Source: Tomocerus qinae (lineage: Eukaryota; Arthropoda; Collembola; Entomobryomorpha; Tomoceridae). Taken from it: a stretch of DNA of 64,000 nucleotides. Positions 13,846 through 25,205 of the stretch are shown here, in pieces. Below the pieces are notes generated by a model that was not told the origin of the DNA, ran no database searches, and was given only the letters and a program-made list of their open reading frames with translations. Position 1 is the stretch's first letter; the number at the start of each line of letters is the position of its first letter. The stretch covers positions 20,430,880 through 20,494,879 of the forward strand of contig CM034550.1 of assembly GCA_020055645.1 (NCBI GenBank). The letters run 5' to 3'. Position numbers and translations under genes: made by a program.

Positions 13846-16567
13846 ATGACCACTTTGGAACAAATCCTCGCGGAAATTAATTTCCGAGAGTGCTGGGCAA
13901 CCTTCAGGGAAGATCTTAAGAAATTCGACATCAAAAAACCGTGCTTCGGGTTTACTTTGCAGAATGGATTGTTGGTGATTGCCATCATTGATGTAGTAAG
14001 CTGACTTGTTGACTAAGCTCTTTTTGTATATCTAGTGAAGTTAATTAATTACTTTTCATTAGTAAATATGGGTTTTAAATATAATCTTCGTGGTTTCGGT
14101 ATATCTGTAGATAGGGGCAGTACTGGGAATTCTTCCGTTAGTCATTATGTTAACGTACGTTACCATTTTCAAAGATTTAATGAGAAGCATAAAAGACGAT
14201 TTAACCTTAGGACCGATGGCCTCGGCGAAAACGGTCGAGAAATCCTGTAAGTCTTGCGATACAATTTTCTTCTGTCACAAATAATTCATGTTACTGATCA
14301 AAACAAATGTCTCTTTTCATGATCCTAGTTATTTTAAGTCATCCTTTTTGTTCCCTCCGGTTCCATCGTCAATTGCCCAAAATTCTTCCTGGTACCCTCT
14401 CCATAAATTCACCCTCTACCCCTTCTTAAATGAAAAGATGCTTGGATTTAGATGTTTTTGTCTATATATTTTCCCTGATTAACATTCCTCCCTTGTGGCC
14501 GTGGCTTCGACCGTTACTTGTGTGTTTTGGTTAGGTAACCTGTGTATACGTTTATTGTGTAAACTGTTACTGTGAATATTTGTAAGCAGAGCAATACTGA
14601 CTTTACATGTATTTATGTGTTTCTGTGCACTTTCTTTGTAGTTACAATGTTTCTTGCTATCTTGACAATTGTGATATGCGTTTGCCTACTGGAGTTTTAT
14701 CTGGCAATGGTGAATTTCAATATTAATAGTATTATTTTTGTAAGAATCTTAGAGACGGGCGAAGTGACAATTTCTTATCAACGCCAGATTAAGCTAGACA
14801 CAATTTCATTAAAACTAAAATTACCATCACACAAGATTTGGAACCACATTTTTGCCTTTTTAGTCAAATACGTTCTATTCTCCAATTTTTAGGATTCTGC
14901 TACTAGTTTGTTATCCATTCTAGAAACTACAATTAATAGAACTTTAAAGTGTGACATGAGTAGATACATGTATCTAAAAAATGAATACGCATCAAAAATT
15001 TACAAAACATTACTCAAACATTTAGACAGCGGTTATTATTTAATTTTTGGGTTTTTGCAATCTGTTGTGAAGCACAATGAAATTGAGAAGCTTAACCACT
15101 GACTCTATGATTCTTTCAAATTCCAAAGTTAGTAGATTTGTTGTGATGTGTTAGTCGTGATAAGTAATGAGCATTATTTTTTTCAGGTGTTGCTAAATGG
15201 TGCAAAAAAGGTTCCCTACAAATCATTTTCATTCAATTCTTTCTAACTACTTGCTAATTAACTTGTCACTTCACTATTAATCATTTAGAGCAATTTATCC
15301 TTTCTCTCTTTTCATTATCTTGTATAGTAGGTATGTGCAATTTGGTACAAACTACTTAATTAAATAGCAATTTAAACTTAACTGATCAATTGATTCTTCT
15401 CTTTGTTGGTTAAATTTTCACTCGCAGTACAGTATCCCTTCTCCAAGATTCCTTCTTCACTTCCGCAATACAAATACCCAGCGATCTATATATTCATTTG
15501 TCAGTTGACTAAATTCAATTGTCAATTAACTGCTAACCTTATGGCCTAACCCTGAATGATTGGCAGGCTGACTACTTAATGACTAGACTATTAACTACTG
15601 TACACTTTGCAGTTGGCGCCATGTTAAAATTTAAAAAGTAATTTTCAGTGATTTTGGAACTTGAATTTCGTTTATATCATTTTCACCGTTATAACACTAC
15701 ACATAATTTTAATCAAACCTTTTTGTCTCTTAAAAATTTGCAAACCAAATGCAAAAACACATTTCCGTTTTTTGAAATATCTTGGTGCACTGATTGAATT
15801 ACAATGACGTTTTGAATGCCTATAGTTTACTTGAATTGTAAAAAATAGAATACAGTTTTCTGCACACATCTCCAGCATCAAACAATTCGTTCTGCTTTTT
15901 TGCGCTGCATAAACTCGTTGTAATTTTTCCGTTAACGTCAAAGAGTAAGGTACTGTTTTGCATTGTTAATTTGTGAGCTACTCTGCATGAAGAAAATGCA
16001 TTTGGGAAAGCTTATTATAAGGTACTATAAAGGAAATGTTGAAAGACAACCATTTTCATGCATGGTAGGTTTTCGCATTATGTGATGAAGTTGCATTTTT
16101 TGCCTTGTCCTGGAATTGATTTGTTGCTGACACAAAGTAATGGTTTTATGCTGCCTTGCACAAACTGCTAGCTCATCTTTTTATTCAAATTCTCACTATA
16201 ATGTTATTCTGTTGTTAGCATTCAGACAAACCGTTGTGGTTTGGTTTTGTTCTCTAACAAGGTTAATTTAAAACTTTTTTTGAACTTTTCCGAGCAGAAG
16301 GTGACAAAATGCTACCTTTGGTGGAAAGTCGTGGTTGTGTTTCTCATTGCAATCCTGTTCATCATTGCCGGAGTCGTAATCAAGAATCATCGAATAATCG
16401 TCGGAATCATAGGAGTTCTTGTTTGTTTATATAAAATCTACTGCTACTGGATCGTGAAGCTTTTTATAGCTCAGATTGGAACTCTGAGCAATGTTGACTA
16501 TCCAGATATTCCTGACACAGTTGCCACCATTTCCGAAGCAGAAGAGTTGCAAATGCAAAAGATCTAA
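13846..16567 (+). CDS. Small four-helix membrane protein, DUF4728-like
   Basis: Proposed exons are 13846-13995, 14590-14709, 15187-15210 and 16298-16567, all phase 0, giving 187 residues. The short cytosolic N-terminus is followed by CFGFTLQNGLLVIAIIDV (residues 33-50), a continuing hydrophobic run to about residue 85, a small loop VLLNGAKK, then two more hydrophobic segments at about 107-124 and 130-155 and a polar, acidic tail. The order helix, glycine-lysine loop, aromatic K-x-Y-L-W-W, helix resembles the arthropod DUF4728 proteins of unknown, MARVEL-like topology. Weak points: the 24-nt third exon uses a poor donor (GTTCCC), and the acceptor of exon 2 at 14588-14589 was chosen because it keeps phase. 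Exons 1 and 4 are the most secure. Function unknown. Confidence 0.6.
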
Positions 16568-19500
16568 TGCCCAAAGAATCTTCAATACAGAATTGCATTA
16601 TGCATTTTTCATTTAGAATTAGTATTTTAGTACATTTCTTTTCAATTTGAATAGTCCTATAGAAAATGTAGCAATAATACCAAAGAGAACTAAAGAAAAT
16701 GATTCAGCATTTAGTAGGAGTGTAAAGAGACAGTATAGTTATCTAACTACTTTCCAAATTGTCTTTCCAAATAACGAAAAGCGTTTGTTTTCACTTTATT
16801 ACTTTGAGAGATTTTAAGCGAGCTAAAAATAATGAGCAGAAAAGCAATAGGTATTGTTATTTTCAGTATTAGATTTAGGAATTTAGGATTTATTTGATTT
16901 ATTTTCTGTTAGATTTTGGAATGTGTACAAACATACTCGGTAATTGTTCCGCCGATTTCATATATTGACATTTATATAAAACGTGAAGCATGAATACTAC
17001 GATGATTACTACTATTAGGTATACTCAGACTACTAATTTAAGTAATGAAATTGAAACAAGAAAAGACAATGAGCCTCTCATTCTTCATAATATTCTCAGA
17101 ACCATTACTTTCCCAATAATAGCACATAATATAATTATTTTGTGCAAACATTCCTTGTTTGTGAAGCACTCGGGTAATGCCTTAGTCATACAGAGTTTAA
17201 TCGTGGAGTATAAATATAAAGGAGTTGAAATTTGAAATGGCATGTCCTAACGTTTGAATTTTATGAGGTATTTTATTCTTAGGCATAAAAGTATAGCTAA
17301 AATATTCACAATAATTACTAGGACTTACTAGGAAGAACTTATCAATAATATTTGCATACGAATAATACTTGTCATGAATGTAGAAAGTGGTCATTAAGGT
17401 GCAATACCTATGTTGAAAAATGTACTAAAAATGTTATTAATTTTTTGGTTGCTCTAAATAATGAATTCACCTGTGCAAAATACCATTTCTGCATTTATAA
17501 TACAACCCAACTGAGAAACAATCACTATAGAATATAAACAAGGAGCCTGCTGCAATAAAGTTTTGTAATTTTTGAAATTTCACAAAACAATACATAGATA
17601 TTGCACCTTAACTGGCAATATTAAGACTAGAGTCGCCAACAAATAATGTAATTTTACCCTATCGAGAAGATGTAGATTTTGAGATAGTATTTTCCTGAAA
17701 GACAAAAGTATATGCCCAAACAGTTTTCACCTATAATTAATCCCTTATAGGTAGAACATTTAAATATTTCATGCAATGCTCTATTATAGTTATTGCAAAC
17801 GCGAATGATTAATACGTAATTTGTACCGAAACTATAACAAACAATAATATCCTGTAGAATCCTCAATCTTAAATGTTATCGTCATTACATGAATACCCTT
17901 ATACATATTGGTACCTTTGACCTTATCCTATACAGCACCTTATGATAAGATACCTGACATAATTCGTAAAATCGCGAACCTCTACTCATAATGAATGAGT
18001 AATTTTGCATTGTACTACATAATCACACGAAGGACACTAAAGTGGAATTTATTATAGTCTGAATGATAGATTGAATTTCTCCTGTGATTTATTAACCTTA
18101 ACCATCGAATGATTCCTTATGAAAGATGCCTTTGCGTTAATGAAGTAACTTATATAATCCCTACAACAATAAATTATGCCTTAATTGTGCACGTTAAGAT
18201 AAAATTATGGAGGCCTGGGTTGTATAATGATAAATACATTATACCACAACCATTTAGTAGAGTATAAGTATAGAGTTACTACCAACTAATGATATTCAAT
18301 GTATTCAAAATGGAAACAAAATATAGTAGTTTAGCGATTATTGGATTTACAGAGTTTGCTATGCATACTCTTATTTATAGCCAGGAAACTTCTTTTGTCA
18401 TCAAATCTAATACTTATACTTCATTTTTATCGATATTGAAGGCACTATACTTATTCTTATATTTAGAATTTAATCAATAAAATTACTATTATAGTCATTT
18501 TAGTCGACTAGTCTACTAAAGACTATTGATTTCATCTCCAAACTTTCTATGTATGATGCTCAGATGAGAAATTCTTATGATATGACGGGTACTTTGTCTT
18601 TAACCTTTATCCTTAGCAGATACACACTGATTACCATAAATTCTCATTTCCGAATACATTTCACAGCATAATGAGTCTTAAATTACAGAGAGAATAAAGC
18701 ATACCTTATATCTGTATTACTGTGTACAGCATGCTACTATAATCAAATAGGTTTACCATTTTTGTCTGAATTTGTTTCCATTATCAATTATCAACCTACT
18801 AATTACAGTGTGTAAATATATTGTCCTATCGCTGTAATATAATAAGCATCTTTCAATACATTTTATTCCATAATAGACTGGTATTCCCAAATCTTGCGCA
18901 TCGGAATTTGTAAACTTTCAGTAGCAATAAGTGGCATTTTTTGTACAAATTATAGTTTATTGTACGTTTTTTTCTCTTGATTATTGTGGAATAGCAATAA
19001 CAATTCTAATGACACCAATGATACCTTATTTAGTATTCAGTTCTTCAGTTGTAATGACATCGAAAACTAAAATTATTGTAATAATTAATGAACCAAGCTA
19101 AATCCTCTAATAAATATTTTCTGTATTCGTCAACAGTTTTTTCTTACTACATCTGCCACATTTTTATTCTAACCATCTACAAAGGTAGATAACCATCTGC
19201 ACTGGTATTATTGGCCAATCTAAATATTGACACGTCTTCGTGATGTATGCTAGACCTTTAAAGGAAACTTGGGTTACTAAGTTAAGACTCTCAGAAAAAC
19301 TAAATCCATTCACGTCTTTGTATTGTTCTGTTACCTAATTGCACTAGCTAACAAAAAACTGTTTGTAATTTCTGTCATGGTCTTAAGCAAACTGGATATA
19401 ACCGGTTCCAATGGTATTGTTTCAGTCTGCGTACAGAAATTCACAAAAAATAGATGAAACCAATCTGAATGATCCATATTCAAGTGAAACCGAACAATTA

Positions 19501-20644
19501 CAAGTATTAAATTGCATTCGCTACAAAAACTCAAAGTTATATTAGAATTGACTTTATCTGTAATGCAATAGAAGTAACATTTGCTGGATTTAGCAAATAT
19601 TATATCCTATGATTCATGATGTTGACACCCATTGTATAGTTCATTCGATTTCAGTGGTTGGGAACTCATTTTAAAACCATTACAGCTGGATGCATTTACG
19701 TATGAAGTAAAAGATCTCTTTACTCACTGTGAACAATAGAACTGTGAAAAAGTACTTTTCTATGTTAAGGCTTATGTTGCCTTATTTTTGAAGTTGATTG
19801 ATTAGGAATTCACAGCGAAGAAGAGCTGACATGGACAAAATAACAGATCGTTTGCTTTTGATAAGGAAATACAAAAGAAGAAAAAACGCTCATATGGATA
19901 GCTATTGTTCGCCATTAACGCGTGGAAAATTTTCTGAGCACCTTCGCATTTCATTTACCATAATAAAATGTGACAACAAAATCTTGATCCAAAATTAATT
20001 GTCTTTTTGCAGGTATGATAACAAAAAATCATTTTTGTTTTGCTCTTCTTGGTACTAATGACGAAGATTTGTTTCAATAAGGATTAAGTAACCTTGGTCA
20101 GAGTATTTTGACAACAGGAATCAAATGAGGTCTTAGATGAGATGAGACGTTTTTTAACATTTTAAACTACCAGACGAGTTCAAACAGTAGGCAGGCTACA
20201 CGTGCTGTACGTAGTAGCAGTAAAAACATCAATATGTACATACCTCAAAGATCTAAAGACATGATATGAAGAAATCTATTTTTTGTCCACAATTATTATG
20301 GATGGTGTTGAGCTGTTTAGGCAGGGTAGGCTAAAATTTTCTAAGTATTTAATCAGGTAGTAGCTTAAGCAGATGTAGTATTTATGCTAACAATATTACT
20401 CAGCAAATGATTTTATCATTTTTTAAACATCTCTATTGTGTATTATGGTCTCTGGATTACGTATTCGATTCACTGGAATTAAAATTCACATCAGGAGTTT
20501 CAGTTTTTGATACACATGCAATTTAATAATTGCATAGGACATAAGGAGCCACAGGCAAGACAAAGATAGTACGTCGCTAAATATGCATAGTACATATACA
20601 CGAGTTCAATGGTTAAGTACTCAAAAAACTGGAGCTAATTTTAC
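16568..20644. other. Intergenic, AT-rich
   Basis: No exon or RNA gene can be supported between the DUF4728-like gene and the glycine-rich peptide gene. The first part must contain the 3' untranslated region of the former, but I saw no clear AATAAA close to the stop. A 10-bp perfect palindrome TAGTCGACTA lies near 18502. Confidence 0.5.
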
Positions 20645-20681
20645 ATATAAATACAACTGATTTGCGTTACAATTTCATTCG
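20645..20681 (+). promoter_or_regulatory. Probable core promoter of the glycine-rich peptide gene
   Basis: TATAAATA at 20645-20652 is followed about 33 bases later by TCATTC (20676-20681), close to the arthropod initiator consensus. This would give a leader of about 75 nt before the ATG at 20755. A second TATATA at 20713-20718 lies too close to the ATG to be preferred, though it is possible. Confidence 0.45.
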
Positions 20682-20754
20682 TGGCTGAACTTTGGAATGC
20701 AACTTAAGCTCGTATATATCCCACCTTGTTATTGCACTAAGAGATCTTATAACC

Positions 20755-21110
20755 ATGAAGCACATAATTGTAAGTGATTCTAGTGATTCTTTGGATATTT
20801 TACCTATTTTCATTTTAAGACATTCTTGTAAGCATGTAAATTAATTTCTTACTCTTGTAAATTTTAGGCCATTTGCGTCATTGTAGTTTTGGCATTGGTA
20901 TGTCATATCTACGCTGAAGTAGGAGAAGATTTGGTCACGGCAGAACAATTTTACAGAGGAGGAGGATTCGGAAGAGGAGGCGGTTTCGGTGGATACAGAG
21001 GTGGCGGTTTTGGTGGATACAGAGGTGGTGGTTTTGGCGGGTACAGAGGTGGTGGTTTCGGTGGAGGAAGCTACCGAAGAGTCAGAGGCCGCATTGGCTT
21101 CTTTGGTTAA
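20755..21110 (+). CDS. Secreted glycine-rich peptide with GGYRGGGF repeats
   Basis: Two exons, 20755-20769 (only five codons) and 20868-21110, join in phase to give 85 residues. Residues 1-21 form a signal peptide with a hydrophobic core and a likely cut after HIYA. The mature chain is about 64 residues: an acidic lead (EVGEDLVTAEQFY), then GGGFGRGGG, three near-identical GGYRGGGF units, and a basic tail SYRRVRGRIGFFG. Composition is glycine, arginine, tyrosine and phenylalanine with no cysteine. Such peptides in arthropods are either cuticle or egg-shell components or glycine-rich antimicrobial peptides; the sequence does not decide between them. A short five-codon first exon splitting the signal peptide is common in arthropod secreted-peptide and cuticle genes. 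An AATAAA lies 103 bases after the stop. Confidence 0.85.
20982..21053 (+). repeat. Three 24-bp tandem coding repeats
   Basis: Three adjacent 24-bp units (20982-21005, 21006-21029, 21030-21053) encode the GGYRGGGF repeats, followed by a partial fourth. Units differ only at third codon positions, for example GGTTTC versus GGTTTT and GGTGGA versus GGCGGG, so they are recent duplications or are held similar by selection. Confidence 0.85.
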
Positions 21111-21212
21111 ATACACCAATACTTTTACATGTCCAGAAATTTAGCTTAATAACATTTCAAAAATATACTTTGGTAAAACATTTTGTAAAGATATATAAAT
21201 GGAAAATGGAAG

Positions 21213-21218
21213 AATAAA
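21213..21218 (+). terminator. Polyadenylation signal AATAAA of the glycine-rich peptide gene
   Basis: A canonical AATAAA lies 103 bases after the stop codon at 21110, the first one downstream on this strand. Confidence 0.6.
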
Positions 21219-22358
21219 AATTGTCAAATGAATTCAAATGATCTACACAATTTGCAACTTGTATGTATTTTATTCATTTATGCGTATTTCTTCTCTACGT
21301 TTTCATAGTTTATCATGGAACAGGCGGATTTCCCAAGAAAATAAATTAGGATGAAATTTGTTGAAAGTTTTTAAAAGTGTTTTTGGTCAGTCATTTAACT
21401 TGTTCATTGGTTTTCTGACTTAAATAGGGAGCGTACCCGCGTAACAATTACAATCGCAGTCATTTTCTTACATAACTTAAGATGTCTTATAATTGAAAAA
21501 TGCGAATGATATTTTTTCATAAAATATCTACAAACCCATATTTAATAAAACCTGAGTTCAGGATTATCTGGTTCTAGATTGATGTAGGTATCGTGAATAT
21601 AATTACTCGGTCTGCAAAACGATTTGGAAATATTTAGAATACTAGATTATAATATTAATTGTTATTCTTATTACAGGGCCTGCTTAACAACACAAATGTT
21701 GTGATATCCATAATGCCCAAAGATGATATAATTTGCTTGCACACTTGTGTAAAGTGTAGACAGATACTCATCAGGAGTTGTAGTAAAGTTTACATCACGT
21801 AGTGCGTATAAGAGTAAGTTTTGAGTAATGAATTGCAAACACATGCCATATCACATGTTGTAAAGTGGTTAACTTCTAACCGGTTCTCACATAAGGTTAC
21901 ATAATTTATTTTCTATGCTGTAATCAGTGTTGTTGTGTTCCCTTAATGTACAACTAGTTAAATTAGTATAGTTTTCTACTATTTATCTCTACAATTCTGT
22001 TTTCTATATTGACTGACCTAAGGTAGCTCATAATATACATTCACCTCCTTGTAACTTGTAGCATTGACAATTTCATAACAAATCAGAGTTAAGGACAACG
22101 AGAGTTATTCTTCATTGTCTTCCACATTTTTATACCTCAACACTCAACTCATTACCATCTTGAATGTTTACTTTTATTATGCATTAGTGCTGGTGACTTT
22201 ATATAGTTTTTATGAATTCTTGACACTCCTAATTTAGAACCAGTCCTTTAAGGTTCCCTCTCCTCGCCAGACCTAAGATCTGTGCAAACAGTGGTTGTTA
22301 AAAGTTCTGTGTAGCTCAAAATAGATTTTCCTAAAAGAAATCCAAAATAATAGTGAAA
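21219..22358. other. Intergenic, AT-rich
   Basis: About 1.1 kb between the glycine-rich peptide gene and the steroid reductase gene. It holds the presumed promoter and leader of the reductase; no coding exon is seen. Confidence 0.5.
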
Positions 22359-23591
22359 ATGTCAACCGAAATTCTGAAAGGGACATCATTGCAATGGACA
22401 TACAGTTTATTTGGTGTGTCTGGAGACAATGACCTCATGGATAGGATGACTTTCATTGGGATAATTTATACTATTGTTGTCGGATTGTGGAGTATTGTTA
22501 AACCAGCTCCTTACGGTCGATATAGTCAAGCTCACTACGGACCTACGATGAACGCTAAAGCAGCTTGGATTGTAATTTTTTTAAACTTTTTCCAAAATTA
22601 ATTCTTAAATTCCTTAATAATATTTTGAGACTAATATCTTTAGATTCAAGAGGCTCCTGCATTTATTATTCCCTTACTTCTAATGCTACAAACTCCATGT
22701 GCCAAATTAACTGCTAGTAGTGCCAATTTCTTAGCTCTTATGCTATTTATGGCTCACTATATGCAAAGGTATGTTATAGAATGTGAATACATCAATTTTA
22801 ATGAAGAAATTATTACATTTGTTAATGCCTCTGTTGAAACAGGAGCTTCATTTACCCATTTCGGATAACTCAACAAGCTAAACCAGCTCCAGTTTTTTCC
22901 ACCGTGATGGCTTTTCTTTTTTGTTTTTATAACGGATTGCTTCAAGGCCATTATTTAGCAAATGTCTATACAATTGAGGAATCCGTAAACGCCAAATTAG
23001 GTAAAAACATAATTTGACACATTCATACAATGAAACTCTCCAGACAATAATGAATACAGAATTCTTAAAATTAAAACTTGAAATTTTTACAGGAACGGCT
23101 CTTTTCGTGATTGGTATGATCATAAATGTTTACCACGACGGGGTTCTCATCGCTTTAAGGAAGAATTCAGGGAAAAATCCCGAAGGCAAAAGTGAATATA
23201 AAATTCCAAGGGGAGGTCTTTTTGAATATATTTCTGGAGCAAATTACTTCGGAGAGATTTTAGAGTGGTGGGGATTATTTATGATCACCAAAGGAGTTCC
23301 TCAGGTAAAATTTCATTGATCATGTACTATTATTAAGTCTTAATATTCAAAGTTTTACCATTTTTTTTGTGATTGGTTCTAGTTGACGTTTGCTATTTTC
23401 ACCAATGCCTTCTTGGGTCTTAGAGCATGGTAAAATTAGCTTTGGGCATACACTATATTAACATTGCTATTGGTTTTAGTAGTTAAAGAATTTTATAATA
23501 TATTTTCAGGCATCACCATCACTGGTACAAGAAAACTTTCGGAGACGCATATCCTTCAAATAGAAAAGCATTCGTTCCTTTTATATTCTAA
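22359..23591 (+). CDS. SRD5A1: 3-oxo-5-alpha-steroid 4-dehydrogenase (steroid 5-alpha-reductase 1 type)
   Basis: Six exons (22359-22571, 22644-22768, 22843-23000, 23093-23304, 23383-23429, 23510-23591) join in phase to give 278 residues, near the usual length of about 260. Family enzymes use NADPH to reduce the 4,5 double bond of 3-oxo-steroids in the endoplasmic reticulum membrane. Visible hallmarks: IQEAPAF with glutamate 74 and SFIYPF with tyrosine 117, the pair that contacts the substrate ketone in the human enzymes; the cofactor-binding block INVYHDGVLIALRK; YKIPRGGLFEYISGANYFGEILEWWG; and the C-terminal HHHHWYKKTFGDAYPSNRKAFVPFIF-type ending typical of the family (residues 253 to 278). 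Multiple hydrophobic segments fit a multi-pass protein. The start ATG 22359 is in good context and is the first in frame. All introns are short (71 to 92 bases). The natural substrate in an arthropod is not known. Confidence 0.93.
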
Positions 23592-25205
23592 ATGTATCTG
23601 CAGCCGAAACTTCCATTCCATTAATTGTTGAAAATGAGATAAAGTATTGTTACATTCAATACAAAGTTATATTAGATCTATTAAATATTTTATTTGCATA
23701 CAGTAATTTCCGTTCGTGATTCCCTTACGGTTTTCGACTAATCAAAGGCACAACATAAAGTCAAATTTTAAAATGTACAATATTTTTCACATTTAATGAA
23801 TACCACATCACTTCTCAGTTCACAGTGTCTCACATTTGTTCACTACGCAAGAGTTGACAAGTAAACTAGCTGACAGTCGTATCAGAGTTTAAAAAGAAAA
23901 GGTATCATATTTATTTGTGTATGTTTTTTATGTAATTTATATTAATGTGTTTGTAATAGGTAGTAAGTATCAAAGTATCAATACAAAGAGCAAATTCACT
24001 GCAATGCAAAGTAATACAATAATAGCTGCTCGAAGAAGGATTTTCTATGATTTTATAACTTCAAAAACGAATGGATATCAGTACGTGAGTCAAAGAGAGC
24101 TGATTAGAAGTAAATGACTACTTTCATTTGCCACTGCAAAGAACGATATTAGAGAAACATTTCGATTACAATCAAATCTTCCATTAAAGTAACAAATCTT
24201 TACATCGATAATCGTTACTATATTAAATCTTAGGTATTGTATAATATATAGATGAGTAGTAATATCAAAGTAAATGGGTATATCTGTCCGCTACAGCGCT
24301 GCGTTCGTTCTTACATAGTTAAGGTTAATTATTAACCTATTCCTCTTCAGTGGGTAACTACTTACATGGTACATATCATAACAATGGATTAAATATTTAC
24401 CAATAATTTACATCGATATTATATATTTGTGCATTAACTTCAATTGTCACAAAAAGAATCTTAAATCTAAGTTAAACTCTAAAAATATAAAAATTTTATC
24501 AGTAATACATGGTAAATAGCTCGTTTCAAGTAAGACATTTCCATTAAAGGATAACACATTATATACAAATAATAATACAACTTTTGTGATGTAATCATTG
24601 TACTCCTACAAAAACTAAATCTTTACTATATTTCTTTAGTTAAGTAGTTTTAATTCACACTTCTACTTACTTTATAACTATATTTCTTGTAATGCTTACT
24701 AGAATACATATTAATTGCTGAATAAATCAGTTACATACGTCCATCTTAAGTAGAAATAATATTTGTAACAAGTCACACATCATGAGATTAATCATTTAGT
24801 GAAGATCAGTAACATTAAATCCTAGTAACATAAGTAATCGTCTTAAAAGCGGAAGTATTTAAGCCTTATTGTCTTTCTCACCTTGAAACGCACAGAATAT
24901 CATGGATAATATACATGGAGGCAGTAAATGTTGGATCAATTTTAAACGTTGACGAAACAAAAAACCCATTTGCCTTATTTAATGACTATGACTATTGTGT
25001 AGATATCAATATTTCTCATCAACTAGAATTAAAAGTTCCTGTTACTAAAGATAACAATTACATGAACAGTTAAAATAAATTGCATATAAAACGTCAATTT
25101 TTATAAATCATCAGGTTTTGGTACATGCACATTCAGGAGTCTCATTTTGTAGCCACCTTCTGAAGCCCATGGTCAATTAACAAATTCACCCTCGTCAAAA
25201 TGAAA
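23592..25205. other. Convergent intergenic region
   Basis: Holds the 3' untranslated regions of the steroid reductase (plus) and the glucuronosyltransferase (minus). AT-rich, no exon or RNA gene seen. Confidence 0.5.

Noticed and set aside
14035..14482. Open frames between exons 1 and 2 of the DUF4728-like gene
   Set aside because: They lie in the proposed first intron, are not hydrophobic in the expected way and do not join in phase with the recognised exons.
20841..21119. Ser/Thr-rich minus-strand frame
   Set aside because: Antisense of the glycine-rich repeat; the plus frame has a signal peptide, splice sites and a polyadenylation signal.
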